From: Caldilineaceae bacterium
Lineage (GTDB): Bacteria > Chloroflexota > Anaerolineae > Caldilineales > Caldilineaceae
DNA length: 64,000 nucleotides
Reading direction: 5' to 3'
Assembly: GCA_022823185.1 (NCBI GenBank)
Contig: JAJDXQ010000035.1
Span: 1-64,000, forward strand
Numbering within the stretch: the stretch's first letter is position 1; every line of letters starts with the position of its first letter. Below are positions 18,061-26,477 of the stretch, one piece after another. Under the pieces are notes generated by a model, which was not told the DNA's origin, made no database searches, and saw only the letters and a list, made by a program, of their open reading frames with translations. Made by a program: the position numbers and the translations under genes.

Positions 18061-20469
18061 ATGCGCTCGACAGTCATATATGCTCTTCTCGGCATCGTGA
18101 TTCTGTCCGGGTTGGGGCTGCGCACGTGGAATGTCAACTGGGACGGAGGGATACATGCCCACCCGGACGAAGAGGCAACGGCCTGCATCTACGCGCCCGC
18201 CATTGGCTGGCCTTCCTCGATCGACGAGTTTCGCAATCCCCGGCGCAGCCCACTCAATCCCATGTGGGACCGGGAGAACGCCAAACGCCGCGTCTATGCA
18301 TACGGCCATTTCCCCCTTTATCTGGGCATCCTCAAGGGCGAGCTCCTGAGCGACCTGGCAAGGCCAGCCAGATTGCTGCTCCTTCCGGAGCGATACATTT
18401 CGTTGATGGAGCAGGCCAATACGACCTGCGAGGGCAGGGTGTTTGCCGGTCGGCTACTGATGGCATTGCTGGATACCCTGACGATTTTCCTGCTTTTCCT
18501 GGTGGGGCGCAGGCTGTACGGCGCGGCCGGAGGACTGCTGGCCGCATCATTATACGCTTTCACTGCCCAAGCGGTTCAGTTGAGCCATTTTTTCGCTATA
18601 GACCCCGCCGGCACGACCTTTGTTGCGCTGGCAGTCTACGGAGGCGTGTTGATGGTGCAGGAGCACAGCTGGCGGGGTGTGTTCTTCGCAGGGGTGGGCG
18701 CCGGGCTGGCGATCTCGACCAAGTTCAGCATGCTGCCGATCCTGGCCGTACCGATCGCGGCGGCTCTGGTTGTTCTCTGGCGGACCCGATACCGTCCCCG
18801 ACATGCGAGCGGAGACGGGCGAGGAAGCAGCGCCGCCGGACGCATGCTGATCGGCGCGCCAGCGGCGCTGCTGATTGCCTTTGGCGCCTTTCTGGCAACC
18901 AGCCCCTATGCAGTGCTGGACTGGGTGAATTTCATCCAGTCCACACTCGTTGTACAGGGCCGCATGGTGCGGGGGACCGCTGATATTCCCTTCACGCGCC
19001 AATACCGCAACACGGCTCCTTACATCTATTTCATTGAACAGCAGTTGAGATGGGGGATGGGTTGGCCGCTGGGTTTGGGCGCGGCGGCGGGCAGCGTATG
19101 GGCGCTGGGGAAGGCAGTTCTGCGGCGGGCCAAGCCGGGCGAGCTGATCGTATGGGTGTGGCTGGCGCCCTACTTTGGCATTACGGGCGGCTTTCTGGCC
19201 AAGTTCAACCGCTATATGAGTCCCGTCCTGCCCTTTGTTCTGCTCTTCGCGGCCGGCCTGATCGTTTGGCTCTGGCGACTGGGCGCCAGCGGCAGACTGC
19301 GCCTGGCGGCGCGTGTGCCGGCCGCGCTGCTGTATGTTGTCGCGGTCGGAGCGGGCCTCTTCTGGTCGCTGGCCTATGTCAACGGTGTGTATGCCCGCGA
19401 GCACACGTGGATTGCCGCCAGCCGATGGGTCTATGCCAACGCGCCATCCGGCTCAGTCATCCTTTGGGAGGGCTGGGATGACCCCTTGCCCAAGAGCATC
19501 CCCGGCGAACCGGATATGAACATGGAAAGCCACGGACTGCGTCACATCGACTGGTGGCCATATGACGAAGACACAGAGGAAAAGTACGACATCCTCCGCA
19601 GAAAGCTACAGGAGGCGGACTACGTAATCTACAGCTCCAAACGCATCTACGATAGCGTTGACCAACTGCCTGAACGCTACCCGATGACAATCCGTTATTA
19701 CGAGTTAATGTTCAGTGAGGCGCTGGGATTCGTCCATGCGGCCGACTTTACGTCTCCGCCGCGGTTGTTGGGTCGGTCCTTCCCCGATCAGGGCGCCGAC
19801 GAAAGCTGGAGCTTGTATGATCACCCGCGCGTATCGATCTTCGCTAAAGAGCGGGACCTGAACGAAGCCGAGTTCGATGCCCTCCTGGGCGGGAGCTGGG
19901 AGGGGGCCGTTCCTCTGTACGCGGGAAGAGACGCTTCGTCCAACCCAGTTGAGCGTTTTCTGGATTCCCTGTCCGGCGGCCTTCAACGTCTGGTTCACCA
20001 GAGCATCCCGCCGCTCTACGATCAGCTGGAGCCGCTGACGGTCCAATACGACGGTGACATCGATCTGACAGGGATTGCTTTGGGTCAAGGCGAGGCACAG
20101 CTGCCAGCGCGGCAGCTTTTCAGTCCGGAACGGGACCGCGCTCTGTGGCTGGTCCTGTCGTGGGAGACGAACCCCGACACGGAAACCGACTTTGCGGTCT
20201 CGCTGCGCCTGTACGATCGTGAAGGGGGGATGTCCTACCAGATGGACGATGTCCTGGGGAACGCGAGCCATGCACGCACGAGTCTCTGGCCTGCAGGTGA
20301 ACCGGTGGAAACCCTGCATTACCTTGAATTTCCGGCAGATCTTCAGCCGGGAGAATACGAGCTGCGCCTGATCGTTTACAGCACTGAGACCAGGACACCG
20401 ACTGTCGAAATCGGTGTGTGGGAGCCGGAGCTGCTGCTGGCGCGGCTGCAATTGGATGCCAGCCCGTGA
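18061..20469 (+). CDS. GT-C fold membrane glycosyltransferase-like protein, copy 2 (divergent catalytic half)
   Basis: 802 residues. The ATG at 18061 follows GCAGGAGAACAGA. The membrane part differs from its neighbours. After the first segment comes GGIHAHPDEEATACIYAP, a different acidic loop, followed by about ten membrane helices. An outer region with EGWDDPLPKSIPG follows. The C-terminal 170 residues (LEPLTVQYDGDI to [17 protein letters not shown]) closely match copies 1 and 3. The tail is close to copy 1 even at the DNA level. It therefore looks like a different GT-C module joined to the shared C-terminal domain. Spacing to the neighbours (248 and 123 bases) allows an operon. Confidence 0.82.
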   Translation: MRSTVIYALLGIVILSGLGLRTWNVNWDGGIHAHPDEEATACIYAPAIGWPSSIDEFRNPRRSPLNPMWDRENAKRRVYAYGHFPLYLGILKGELLSDLARPARLLLLPERYISLMEQANTTCEGRVFAGRLLMALLDTLTIFLLFLVGRRLYGAAGGLLAASLYAFTAQAVQLSHFFAIDPAGTTFVALAVYGGVLMVQEHSWRGVFFAGVGAGLAISTKFSMLPILAVPIAAALVVLWRTRYRPRHASGDGRGSSAAGRMLIGAPAALLIAFGAFLATSPYAVLDWVNFIQSTLVVQGRMVRGTADIPFTRQYRNTAPYIYFIEQQLRWGMGWPLGLGAAAGSVWALGKAVLRRAKPGELIVWVWLAPYFGITGGFLAKFNRYMSPVLPFVLLFAAGLIVWLWRLGASGRLRLAARVPAALLYVVAVGAGLFWSLAYVNGVYAREHTWIAASRWVYANAPSGSVILWEGWDDPLPKSIPGEPDMNMESHGLRHIDWWPYDEDTEEKYDILRRKLQEADYVIYSSKRIYDSVDQLPERYPMTIRYYELMFSEALGFVHAADFTSPPRLLGRSFPDQGADESWSLYDHPRVSIFAKERDLNEAEFDALLGGSWEGAVPLYAGRDASSNPVERFLDSLSGGLQRLVHQSIPPLYDQLEPLTVQYDGDIDLTGIALGQGEAQLPARQLFSPERDRALWLVLSWETNPDTETDFAVSLRLYDREGGMSYQMDDVLGNASHARTSLWPAGEPVETLHYLEFPADLQPGEYELRLIVYSTETRTPTVEIGVWEPELLLARLQLDASP

Positions 20470-20592
20470 AGCGCAGACGGGAAGACGCCCTTCGGCGCTT
20501 GCAGACTGCCCAAGGCGAGGATGGGACCGAAGTAGGCAGCGCGGCGCGAAAACGTTACGACGAGGACCGGGCAGGAGCAAGGAAAGAACAGC

Positions 20593-22785
20593 GTGGCTGA
20601 GAGTTCATCATCAGGGAGACATCGAACAGGCGCGGCCGGGTTGACGGATGCCGGGCGCATGCGCTTCAGGTTGGCGACCGGGGCGACCCTGCTGGTTCTG
20701 GCGATCATGGTCGTTGCGCTGCGTTTTGCGGGGTTGGCCGAGCTGCCGATGGGCCTCAATCGGGATGAGGGGATAGACGGCGCGCTGGCGCTTCAGGTTT
20801 TGCGCGGTGAGCACGCAATCTTCTTTCCCGTGGACCAGGGCCGGGAGCCGTCGGCGATCTATGCGCTGGCCCTGTCGACGATCCTGTTCGGGCGGACGTT
20901 GCTGGCGATGCATCTGCCCACTGCTTTGGGCAGCGCGGGCCTGGTGTTTGCTGTCTTGTGGCTGGGGGCCGTGCTATTCGGCGAGGATGAAGAGGAGCGG
21001 GCGACACGGTGGCGCGGTCTGGCGATCGGCGGCATTGCGGCGGGGCTGATGGCGGTCTCTGTCAGCCAGACGATCATTGGGCGCACGTCGTACAACAAAG
21101 TTACCCATATGCCCTTGCTACTTGTCCTGGCCTTTGCGCTGCTGTGGCAGGGGTGGCGGGCGCGGAGCTGGCGGCGGATTGCGCTGGCGGGAATTTGCAC
21201 GGGGTTGTTGCCGTACACGTATATTCCGGCGCGTTTCACCCCGTTCCTGTTTCTGTTCTTTGGTCTGAGCTTTCTCTTTCCTCTGGGCTCTTTTTCCAGG
21301 ACAAGAGTACGGCGCGAACTGCCGTGGGCGGCGGCGTTTGTTGGTGTTGCCGGGCTGGTTGCCGCGCCGATTCTGCTCCACTTTGCGCTTCATCCTGAGC
21401 ACTTTCTGATGCGCAGCAGAGAGGTCTGGCTGTTGCGCGAAGAGCAGGGAAACGCGTTTGGCTCCTTTCTGGGCAACGTGTGGGAGTATCTGTTGGTTTT
21501 CGGCATTCGCGGGGACCCGAACTGGCGGCACAACTTTGCCGGCCAGCCGATGCTGAGGACTTGGGAGGCGATCCTTTTCTGGCTGGGCGCGGGAATGGCG
21601 TTGTGGCGTTGGAAACGGCCCGCTTACCGGCTGCTGCTGCTCTGGCTGGTTGTGCTGCTGCTGCCGGCGATGCTCTCCAGAGACGATATCTTGCCGCACT
21701 TCCTGCGCATGATGGGCGCGACGCCGGCCATCTACCTGCTCGCGGCTGTAGGCGCATGGGAGGCGTTGCAGTTCTTGTGGGCGCGACGCAATCGGGTGCG
21801 CTGGGCAGGCGCGCCAGCCTTGGGACAGAATGAGAACAGGGTTGCCGTCACGCTGGGGCTTGCGGCGGCCGGGTGGATTCTGGCGCAGGGCGCATTTACG
21901 TATCACACCTATTTCAGGACGTGGGCGAATCTGCCGGAGGTCTATGAGGCGAACGAGACGGAGTGGGCGGAGTTGGCGCGGGATCTGAACGACGGGCCGG
22001 CAGAGCCGAACACGGTCTACCTGGTTCCCTATACAATCAGCGAGCACTTCAGTTTCCAATACCTGTACGAGGGCGCGGCGCCTGCCGATGTGATTCCGGC
22101 GAGCGCGCCTTACCTTGCGCAGGAACTGGAATCGGCGCTGGGAGCGATGGAGAATCCAGCGACGGTGAAGCTTGTGGACTGGAACCGCGATGCCATCAGC
22201 GGAGACATACTTGCCGAGCAACATGCGGTCGCACTGCTTGGCAAGTATGGACAGTTTGTGGGCACTGAGGCGTATGGCAGCTATCAGATTCACACCTTTG
22301 GCGAGATGGCTTTGGATCGTTCGTGGACGTTTTTCGAGTATTTGGAGCCGCGGACAGTTGATTATGACGGCGGCATATCGTTGCACGGGCTTGCGGCTGG
22401 GCAAGGCCAGGCGCAGCTGCCAACCGCCGAGACGCTCAACCTGGGAGAAGCACGCGCCCTATGGGTGGCGTTGCGATGGCAGACGGCGCCAGGGTTGGAA
22501 ACCGACTATTCGATCTCCTTGCGACTGCACGACTCCGCGGGCGGGCGCGTCTATCAGAAAGATGCCTTGCTGCTGGATTCGCGCCACCGGCGCACAGGCC
22601 GCTGGGCCGCGGAGGAGCCGGTAGACACCGTCTACTACGTTGCCATCCCGGCTGAACTCGGGGCCGGCGAATATGCGTTGCGGTTGGTCGTGTACGACTC
22701 GGCGACGCTGCGCCCGACAGTCGAGCTGGGTGTGTGGGAGCCGGAGGTCGAATTGGCGCGTCTGCTGCTGGCAGCCGGCGGTTGA
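20593..22785 (+). CDS. GT-C fold membrane glycosyltransferase-like protein, copy 3
   Basis: 730 residues from a GTG at 20593, with AAGGAAAGAACAGC just upstream. It matches copy 1 through both halves: the acidic loop GLNRDEGIDGALALQ, the shared [20 protein letters not shown] segment, GDPNWRH before a membrane helix, and the C-terminal domain ending GVWEPEVELARLLL. In the family the DE pair of the first loop is the likely catalytic base and metal site. With copies 1 and 2 it forms a three-gene set that probably builds a surface glycan. No flippase or other glycan gene is adjacent. Confidence 0.82.
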   Translation: MAESSSSGRHRTGAAGLTDAGRMRFRLATGATLLVLAIMVVALRFAGLAELPMGLNRDEGIDGALALQVLRGEHAIFFPVDQGREPSAIYALALSTILFGRTLLAMHLPTALGSAGLVFAVLWLGAVLFGEDEEERATRWRGLAIGGIAAGLMAVSVSQTIIGRTSYNKVTHMPLLLVLAFALLWQGWRARSWRRIALAGICTGLLPYTYIPARFTPFLFLFFGLSFLFPLGSFSRTRVRRELPWAAAFVGVAGLVAAPILLHFALHPEHFLMRSREVWLLREEQGNAFGSFLGNVWEYLLVFGIRGDPNWRHNFAGQPMLRTWEAILFWLGAGMALWRWKRPAYRLLLLWLVVLLLPAMLSRDDILPHFLRMMGATPAIYLLAAVGAWEALQFLWARRNRVRWAGAPALGQNENRVAVTLGLAAAGWILAQGAFTYHTYFRTWANLPEVYEANETEWAELARDLNDGPAEPNTVYLVPYTISEHFSFQYLYEGAAPADVIPASAPYLAQELESALGAMENPATVKLVDWNRDAISGDILAEQHAVALLGKYGQFVGTEAYGSYQIHTFGEMALDRSWTFFEYLEPRTVDYDGGISLHGLAAGQGQAQLPTAETLNLGEARALWVALRWQTAPGLETDYSISLRLHDSAGGRVYQKDALLLDSRHRRTGRWAAEEPVDTVYYVAIPAELGAGEYALRLVVYDSATLRPTVELGVWEPEVELARLLLAAGG

Positions 22786-23086
22786 GCAGAGGCGAGTCAC
22801 GATTCAGTTTGGCGCGTTCTTGAATTTTAGGGCCTGAACCGCTATACTTTATTTTTGGGCTGCGCAGCCTATGCCGCGGCGGCGAGGAGCGTAGGACGGG
22901 ATTGATGGATTGAACCTGCTCTGCGGCCCAACTGTTTGCGATGATCGATTGACCCGGCAGACCGGCATTGCCCGAATGCGCCGGGGGCGCGAGAAGGTTT
23001 TGTCGGCGCTTTTTGGCCCGAGAGGGAGGAAGGCGCTGAGGAGAACGGCGCAGGCGTTGCGCCTGCTTTTTCAGGAGGAGGAAGAC
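22786..23086. other. Intergenic region with promoter
   Basis: 301 bases holding the promoter at 22820-22848. The downstream frame is open here from 22910 with a protein-like stretch, but no start in it has a ribosome site, so part of this stretch may be translated. Confidence 0.4.
22820..22848 (+). promoter_or_regulatory. Candidate promoter for the two unknown genes
   Basis: TTGAAT at 22820-22825, 17 bases, TATACT at 22843-22848. Confidence 0.6.
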
Positions 23087-24682
23087 GTGCTGTTGCGAAG
23101 GACCCAAACTGCTTCTTTTTGGCGCGATCAGTTCCGGGTTACCAGCGAAGACCTGGACTTTATCCATGAATTGATCCTGGATGCCGAGTCGCCAATGACG
23201 ACCAGTCAACTCGCTCTGCGCCTGATCCAGGAATACCAGCGTCGAGAGACGGCGCGAATGGAATCGGAGCTGAAGAAGGGCGTAGTCTATCAGCCCAAGA
23301 ACCCCTATGAAGTCGGGGAGACGCTCATATTTCCCGCCATGGACTTTGTGGTAGGCGAGGTTTTGGAGACTCGCGCCGGCCAGAACCCGGAGCATGGCGC
23401 GTTCGATGTCATCAGTGTCGGCTTTGGGGATACGGGCGAGACGCGTGAATTTGCCGCGAACCTGCAGACAGGGCACAGGCTCAATGGGACGAACGGCCAT
23501 TCGGCAGGCGATGAGGAAGCTCTTCTGTCGGCGGAAGAGATCCATTCGCTGTACCGGGATGAAATTGAAGAGAGTCTGCTCTTTACTCTGGAAGACGGGG
23601 ATCGCAACGAAGATTTCGTGCAGATTGACGAATACTGGCTGCTTGCCGACATGCTGGCCGACGTTCATGTGGGGCATTTGAACATTGCCGAGGCGCTGTT
23701 GGAGATGCAGAACCGGCCAATGGCGACGGAGGAGCTCCTGCCGGAACTCGATTTGCAGGCGGAGGATGTTTCGGAGCCGATGCAGGTGATCAGCTTGGAT
23801 CATGCGCTGAGCAGCGACGACCGCTTCGACCAGGTAGGGAGCGGCCGCGGACCGCTCTGGTTTTTGGGGCGGTTGGAACCGCCGGAGGCGCTGACGCCGC
23901 CGCCGCTTCTGCGGCCCAACCTGAGCCGCTATAGCCGGTCTCTTCTGAGTGTGGAACTGTTGCAGATGGAATGGGAGCTGGATGACGAATGGGGTGAGAG
24001 CGCTGCGAGCGCGCCGGTATCGTCGGTCGTCCCCAACGTCAGTTTCACGCTGACATTCCCCCACTGGCTGTACGGCACGCTGCCGCTCAGCAGCCGTACG
24101 AGCGGGATATTTCCCCAAAGCGCGCAGGAGCGTTCGATGGTGACCGTGGTCGACGGCCGTTGGGGGAACCGTTACACGGCCTGGGTGGTGCGCAACGGGC
24201 GCTACGTTTGCGGGCTGAAGGATTGGATGATGGCGCACAACCTGCCGGTGAGCGCGCTGATCACGCTGGAACGCACGGGAGAGCAGGATGAGGTCGTGAT
24301 CGACTTCCGCCCGCGCAGGATGAGAAGGGAGTGGAGCCGCATTGCGAAAGTGGACGCCGACCGGCGGCTCTTCGGTTTTGAGATGAACAAGGTGCAGATC
24401 TCCTGTGAGTACGATGAGCATGTCATTGTCACATCTGATGACCGGGAGGGTCTGGAAGCGTTTAACGCTGGCTTTGAGGGGAACGACGCTGCCCTGGAGC
24501 AGATAGTCGAGATGATTGTGCCGGAGATCACGAAACTGAATCCCCAGGGCACCGCGCATGTTAAGACGATCTACAGTGCGGTAAACATGTTCTGGCGCTG
24601 TCCTCCGGGACCGATCTTTTACACATTGATCAGCAACCCGCGCTTCGAAGACGCGGGAGACGGCTGCTTCAAGGTAAGGTGA
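23087..24682 (+). CDS. Unknown protein with winged-helix-like C-terminus
   Basis: 531 residues, family not recognised. I chose the GTG at 23087 because AGGAGGAGGAA sits just upstream; in-frame starts at 22910 and 22976 have no ribosome site. The N-terminal 60 residues are helical (SEDLDFIHELILDAESPMTT, then a QLALRLIQEY helix) and look like a small HTH. A beta-rich section follows with PAMDFVVGEVLETRAG, and a later stretch reads FTLTFPHWLYGTLPL. The end (TIYSAVNMFWRCPPGP, then ISNPRFEDAGDGCFKV) resembles the wing of HARE-type winged helices. A DNA-linked role is an inference. The next gene is 65 bases away and probably belongs to the same unit. Confidence 0.6.
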   Translation: MLLRRTQTASFWRDQFRVTSEDLDFIHELILDAESPMTTSQLALRLIQEYQRRETARMESELKKGVVYQPKNPYEVGETLIFPAMDFVVGEVLETRAGQNPEHGAFDVISVGFGDTGETREFAANLQTGHRLNGTNGHSAGDEEALLSAEEIHSLYRDEIEESLLFTLEDGDRNEDFVQIDEYWLLADMLADVHVGHLNIAEALLEMQNRPMATEELLPELDLQAEDVSEPMQVISLDHALSSDDRFDQVGSGRGPLWFLGRLEPPEALTPPPLLRPNLSRYSRSLLSVELLQMEWELDDEWGESAASAPVSSVVPNVSFTLTFPHWLYGTLPLSSRTSGIFPQSAQERSMVTVVDGRWGNRYTAWVVRNGRYVCGLKDWMMAHNLPVSALITLERTGEQDEVVIDFRPRRMRREWSRIAKVDADRRLFGFEMNKVQISCEYDEHVIVTSDDREGLEAFNAGFEGNDAALEQIVEMIVPEITKLNPQGTAHVKTIYSAVNMFWRCPPGPIFYTLISNPRFEDAGDGCFKVR

Positions 24683-24747
24683 GGATGTTACGCCACTGGT
24701 TTGGGCTCTTCACCGGTTCTTGATAATAGAGGAGGGACAGATAGACG

Positions 24748-25194
24748 ATGACAGCGGCAGCGGTTAGGCAGAAACTGACGTGGTTTCGACCGGATGTGAA
24801 CACGAAGTTTCACATCGACTATACGTGGTGGGAGCAGAGCGGGCTCAATTTCCGACTGTACCTGCGCGATCAACTGTGCACGGAATGCAGGGACAGGTTT
24901 CAGGATCACAGAAACACGGAAGACGTGGACTGGATCGATCCGGAGACAGGAGAGGTTCACCGCACAGATGCTCTGTGGGAGTGTTTGCGCAGCCGCTGCA
25001 CGAAGGATCCCGACTACATCAACGAACATCTTTCGCTCATCGCGGCATGTTTTCGCGTATTTCTGGCCAACAACAACACGCCGTTGAGCCCGTCTGAGCT
25101 GAATCAGCTCATTCCGTGGAAGCCGGCGCGCACGATTCTGCAGACGCTTGGCGGGCGGGAAGTGTATCTGGGCTTGCGGCCGGTGCGGAAGTAG
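24748..25194 (+). CDS. Unknown small protein with cysteine pairs and winged-helix-like end
   Basis: 148 residues, preceded by AGAGGAGGGACAGATAGACG. The N-terminal half is rich in aromatics and has four cysteines (LCTECRDRF, then LWECLRSRC) that could bind zinc. The C-terminal half (NEHLSLIAACFRVFLANNNT, then LSPSELNQLI and GGREVYLGLRPV) has the spacing of a small winged helix and resembles the end of the preceding protein. The two genes seem to be a functional pair. I cannot assign a role. Confidence 0.6.
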   Translation: MTAAAVRQKLTWFRPDVNTKFHIDYTWWEQSGLNFRLYLRDQLCTECRDRFQDHRNTEDVDWIDPETGEVHRTDALWECLRSRCTKDPDYINEHLSLIAACFRVFLANNNTPLSPSELNQLIPWKPARTILQTLGGREVYLGLRPVRK

Positions 25195-25203
25195 AGAGGG
25201 ACC

Positions 25204-25235
25204 GGAGAGAAGGAACGGGTTCCGGCTCTCCTTAT
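25204..25235. terminator. Bidirectional hairpin between convergent genes
   Basis: Stem GGAGAG (25204-25209) with CTCTCC (25226-25231), and an inner stem GGAAC with GTTCC. TTATTA follows on the plus strand. It sits between two converging stop codons and could end transcription both ways. Confidence 0.5.
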
Positions 25236-26125
25236 TACGTTTTCTTGCGGCCCTGCTCGGGTCCGTTGTTCGCCCTGGCCAGCAGGTCCTGAGCGGCGCG
25301 GAACATCGGCATATCCACCATTCTGCCGTCGAGGACGCATACGCCCTGGCCGGCGCGCTGGTGTGCCTCGAATACCGCGATCAGCCGCCTTGCGGCAGCC
25401 ACCTCTGAGAGGTCCGGAGTAAAGGCGCGGTTGATGACGTCCACCTGCACCGGATGGACGGCCAGTTTGCCCCGGAAACCCAATTCCCTCACAACCTGAC
25501 ACTCTTGCGCGAGGCCGGTCTTGTCATTCAGGTCGATAAAGACCGTGTCGATCGCCTGGAGACCGAAGGCGGCCGCGGCGGTCACGACAGCGCTGCGGGC
25601 GTAGAAGATTTCCCAGCCATCGCGTGAGCGCCGGGCGCCGATATTGCCGGCGAAGTCTTCGGCGCCGAAGGCCAGCGCCGCGAGCCTGCTGTCGGCGCCG
25701 GCGATGTCGCGCAGATTGATCACCCCAGCGGCGCTCTCCACGATTGCCAACAACCGCACAGTCCCGTTGGGTACACCCGCTGTGTCTTCCAGTCGGTTGA
25801 GTTGCCCGCTCACCAGTTGCAGGTCGGCCGCGGACTCGACTTTTGGGATTACGTAGGCCTGGGGCATTGCTGTGAAGGTTTCGAGCAGATCATCGGGCCA
25901 GTACGGGCTGTGGACGGGATTGATACGAATGCAGCGCAGAGGGCCTTCCTGCGGCAGGCCATGAAACGCCTCGACGAGGAGCGAGCGGGCCTCATGTTTG
26001 CGGCTGGGCGCGACCGCGTCTTCGAGGTCGGCGATGATCGCGTCGGCGGGAAGTCCGGCCCCCTTGACGATTTTACGGGGCGAGTCGGCCGGCATGAAGA
26101 GTAGGGAGCGCAATCGCAGGGTCAT
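25235..26125 (-). CDS. CoA ester lyase of the HpcH/HpaI aldolase (CitE-like) family
   Basis: 296 residues from the ATG at 26123-26125. The opening LRSLLFMPADSPRKI and the metal motif DLEDAVAPSRKHEAR are typical of CitE-like lyases. GAEDFAGNIGARR and the later KLAVHPVQVD match the family core. Members cleave malyl-CoA, citramalyl-CoA or related esters into acetyl-CoA or propionyl-CoA plus an oxoacid. It stands alone without citrate lyase subunits, so a malyl/citramalyl-CoA type is more likely than true citrate lyase. Confidence 0.92.
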   Translation of the reverse strand: MTLRLRSLLFMPADSPRKIVKGAGLPADAIIADLEDAVAPSRKHEARSLLVEAFHGLPQEGPLRCIRINPVHSPYWPDDLLETFTAMPQAYVIPKVESAADLQLVSGQLNRLEDTAGVPNGTVRLLAIVESAAGVINLRDIAGADSRLAALAFGAEDFAGNIGARRSRDGWEIFYARSAVVTAAAAFGLQAIDTVFIDLNDKTGLAQECQVVRELGFRGKLAVHPVQVDVINRAFTPDLSEVAAARRLIAVFEAHQRAGQGVCVLDGRMVDMPMFRAAQDLLARANNGPEQGRKKT

Positions 26126-26328
26126 GGGCAGGGTTCCGCGAGTTGGGGGGCACGGCGGCGTGCCGGTGGCGTACGGTTTTTCTCTAACTCTTATTTTACA
26201 TGGTTTGCGTTGAAGTGACAGTGCCATTCAGGGGACAGAAATCTGGAATTCTGTAGCCGCCCATGTTGAATTCCTCGCCTTGAAACGAGCTCAAGATTGG
26301 TATACGCATATGTAATCATAGATCGCAC

Positions 26329-26343
26329 TGTCACATTCTGACA
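26329..26343. promoter_or_regulatory. Inverted repeat, possible operator
   Basis: TGTCA, five bases, TGACA, forming a perfect inverted repeat about 30 bases upstream of the -35 box. A further TGACA lies in the -35 box itself (26372-26376). This could be a site for the HTH protein encoded downstream; this is an inference from position. Confidence 0.3.
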
Positions 26344-26370
26344 TTTTTCCCTTTGAAATGAAGATATGAC

Positions 26371-26399
26371 TTGACATTGCCAGAAAAACTCGATAGTAT
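26371..26399 (+). promoter_or_regulatory. Promoter of the XRE-ImmA/PIN module
   Basis: TTGACA at 26371-26376, 17 bases, TAGTAT at 26394-26399. A leader of about 70 bases leads to a strong ribosome site (CAAGGAGACACC). Confidence 0.65.
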
Positions 26400-26477
26400 T
26401 CAATTGGACAGGGAAGGTGCCAGAACCGTCTGCGAATAACTGTTCGCCAACCAACTCTCTTCTCTCAAGGAGACACC

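Larger units (their letters stand above)
26126..26477. other. AT-rich intergenic region upstream of the XRE-ImmA gene
   Basis: 352 bases, clearly richer in A and T than the flanks. It holds the promoter at 26371-26399 and a short inverted repeat at 26329-26343. Confidence 0.5.

Noticed and set aside
22436..24559. Long minus-strand open frame across the end of the third GT-C gene and the unknown gene
   Set aside because: It overlaps two plus-strand genes with better ribosome sites and protein-like sequences; its product is Arg/Gln/Pro-rich.
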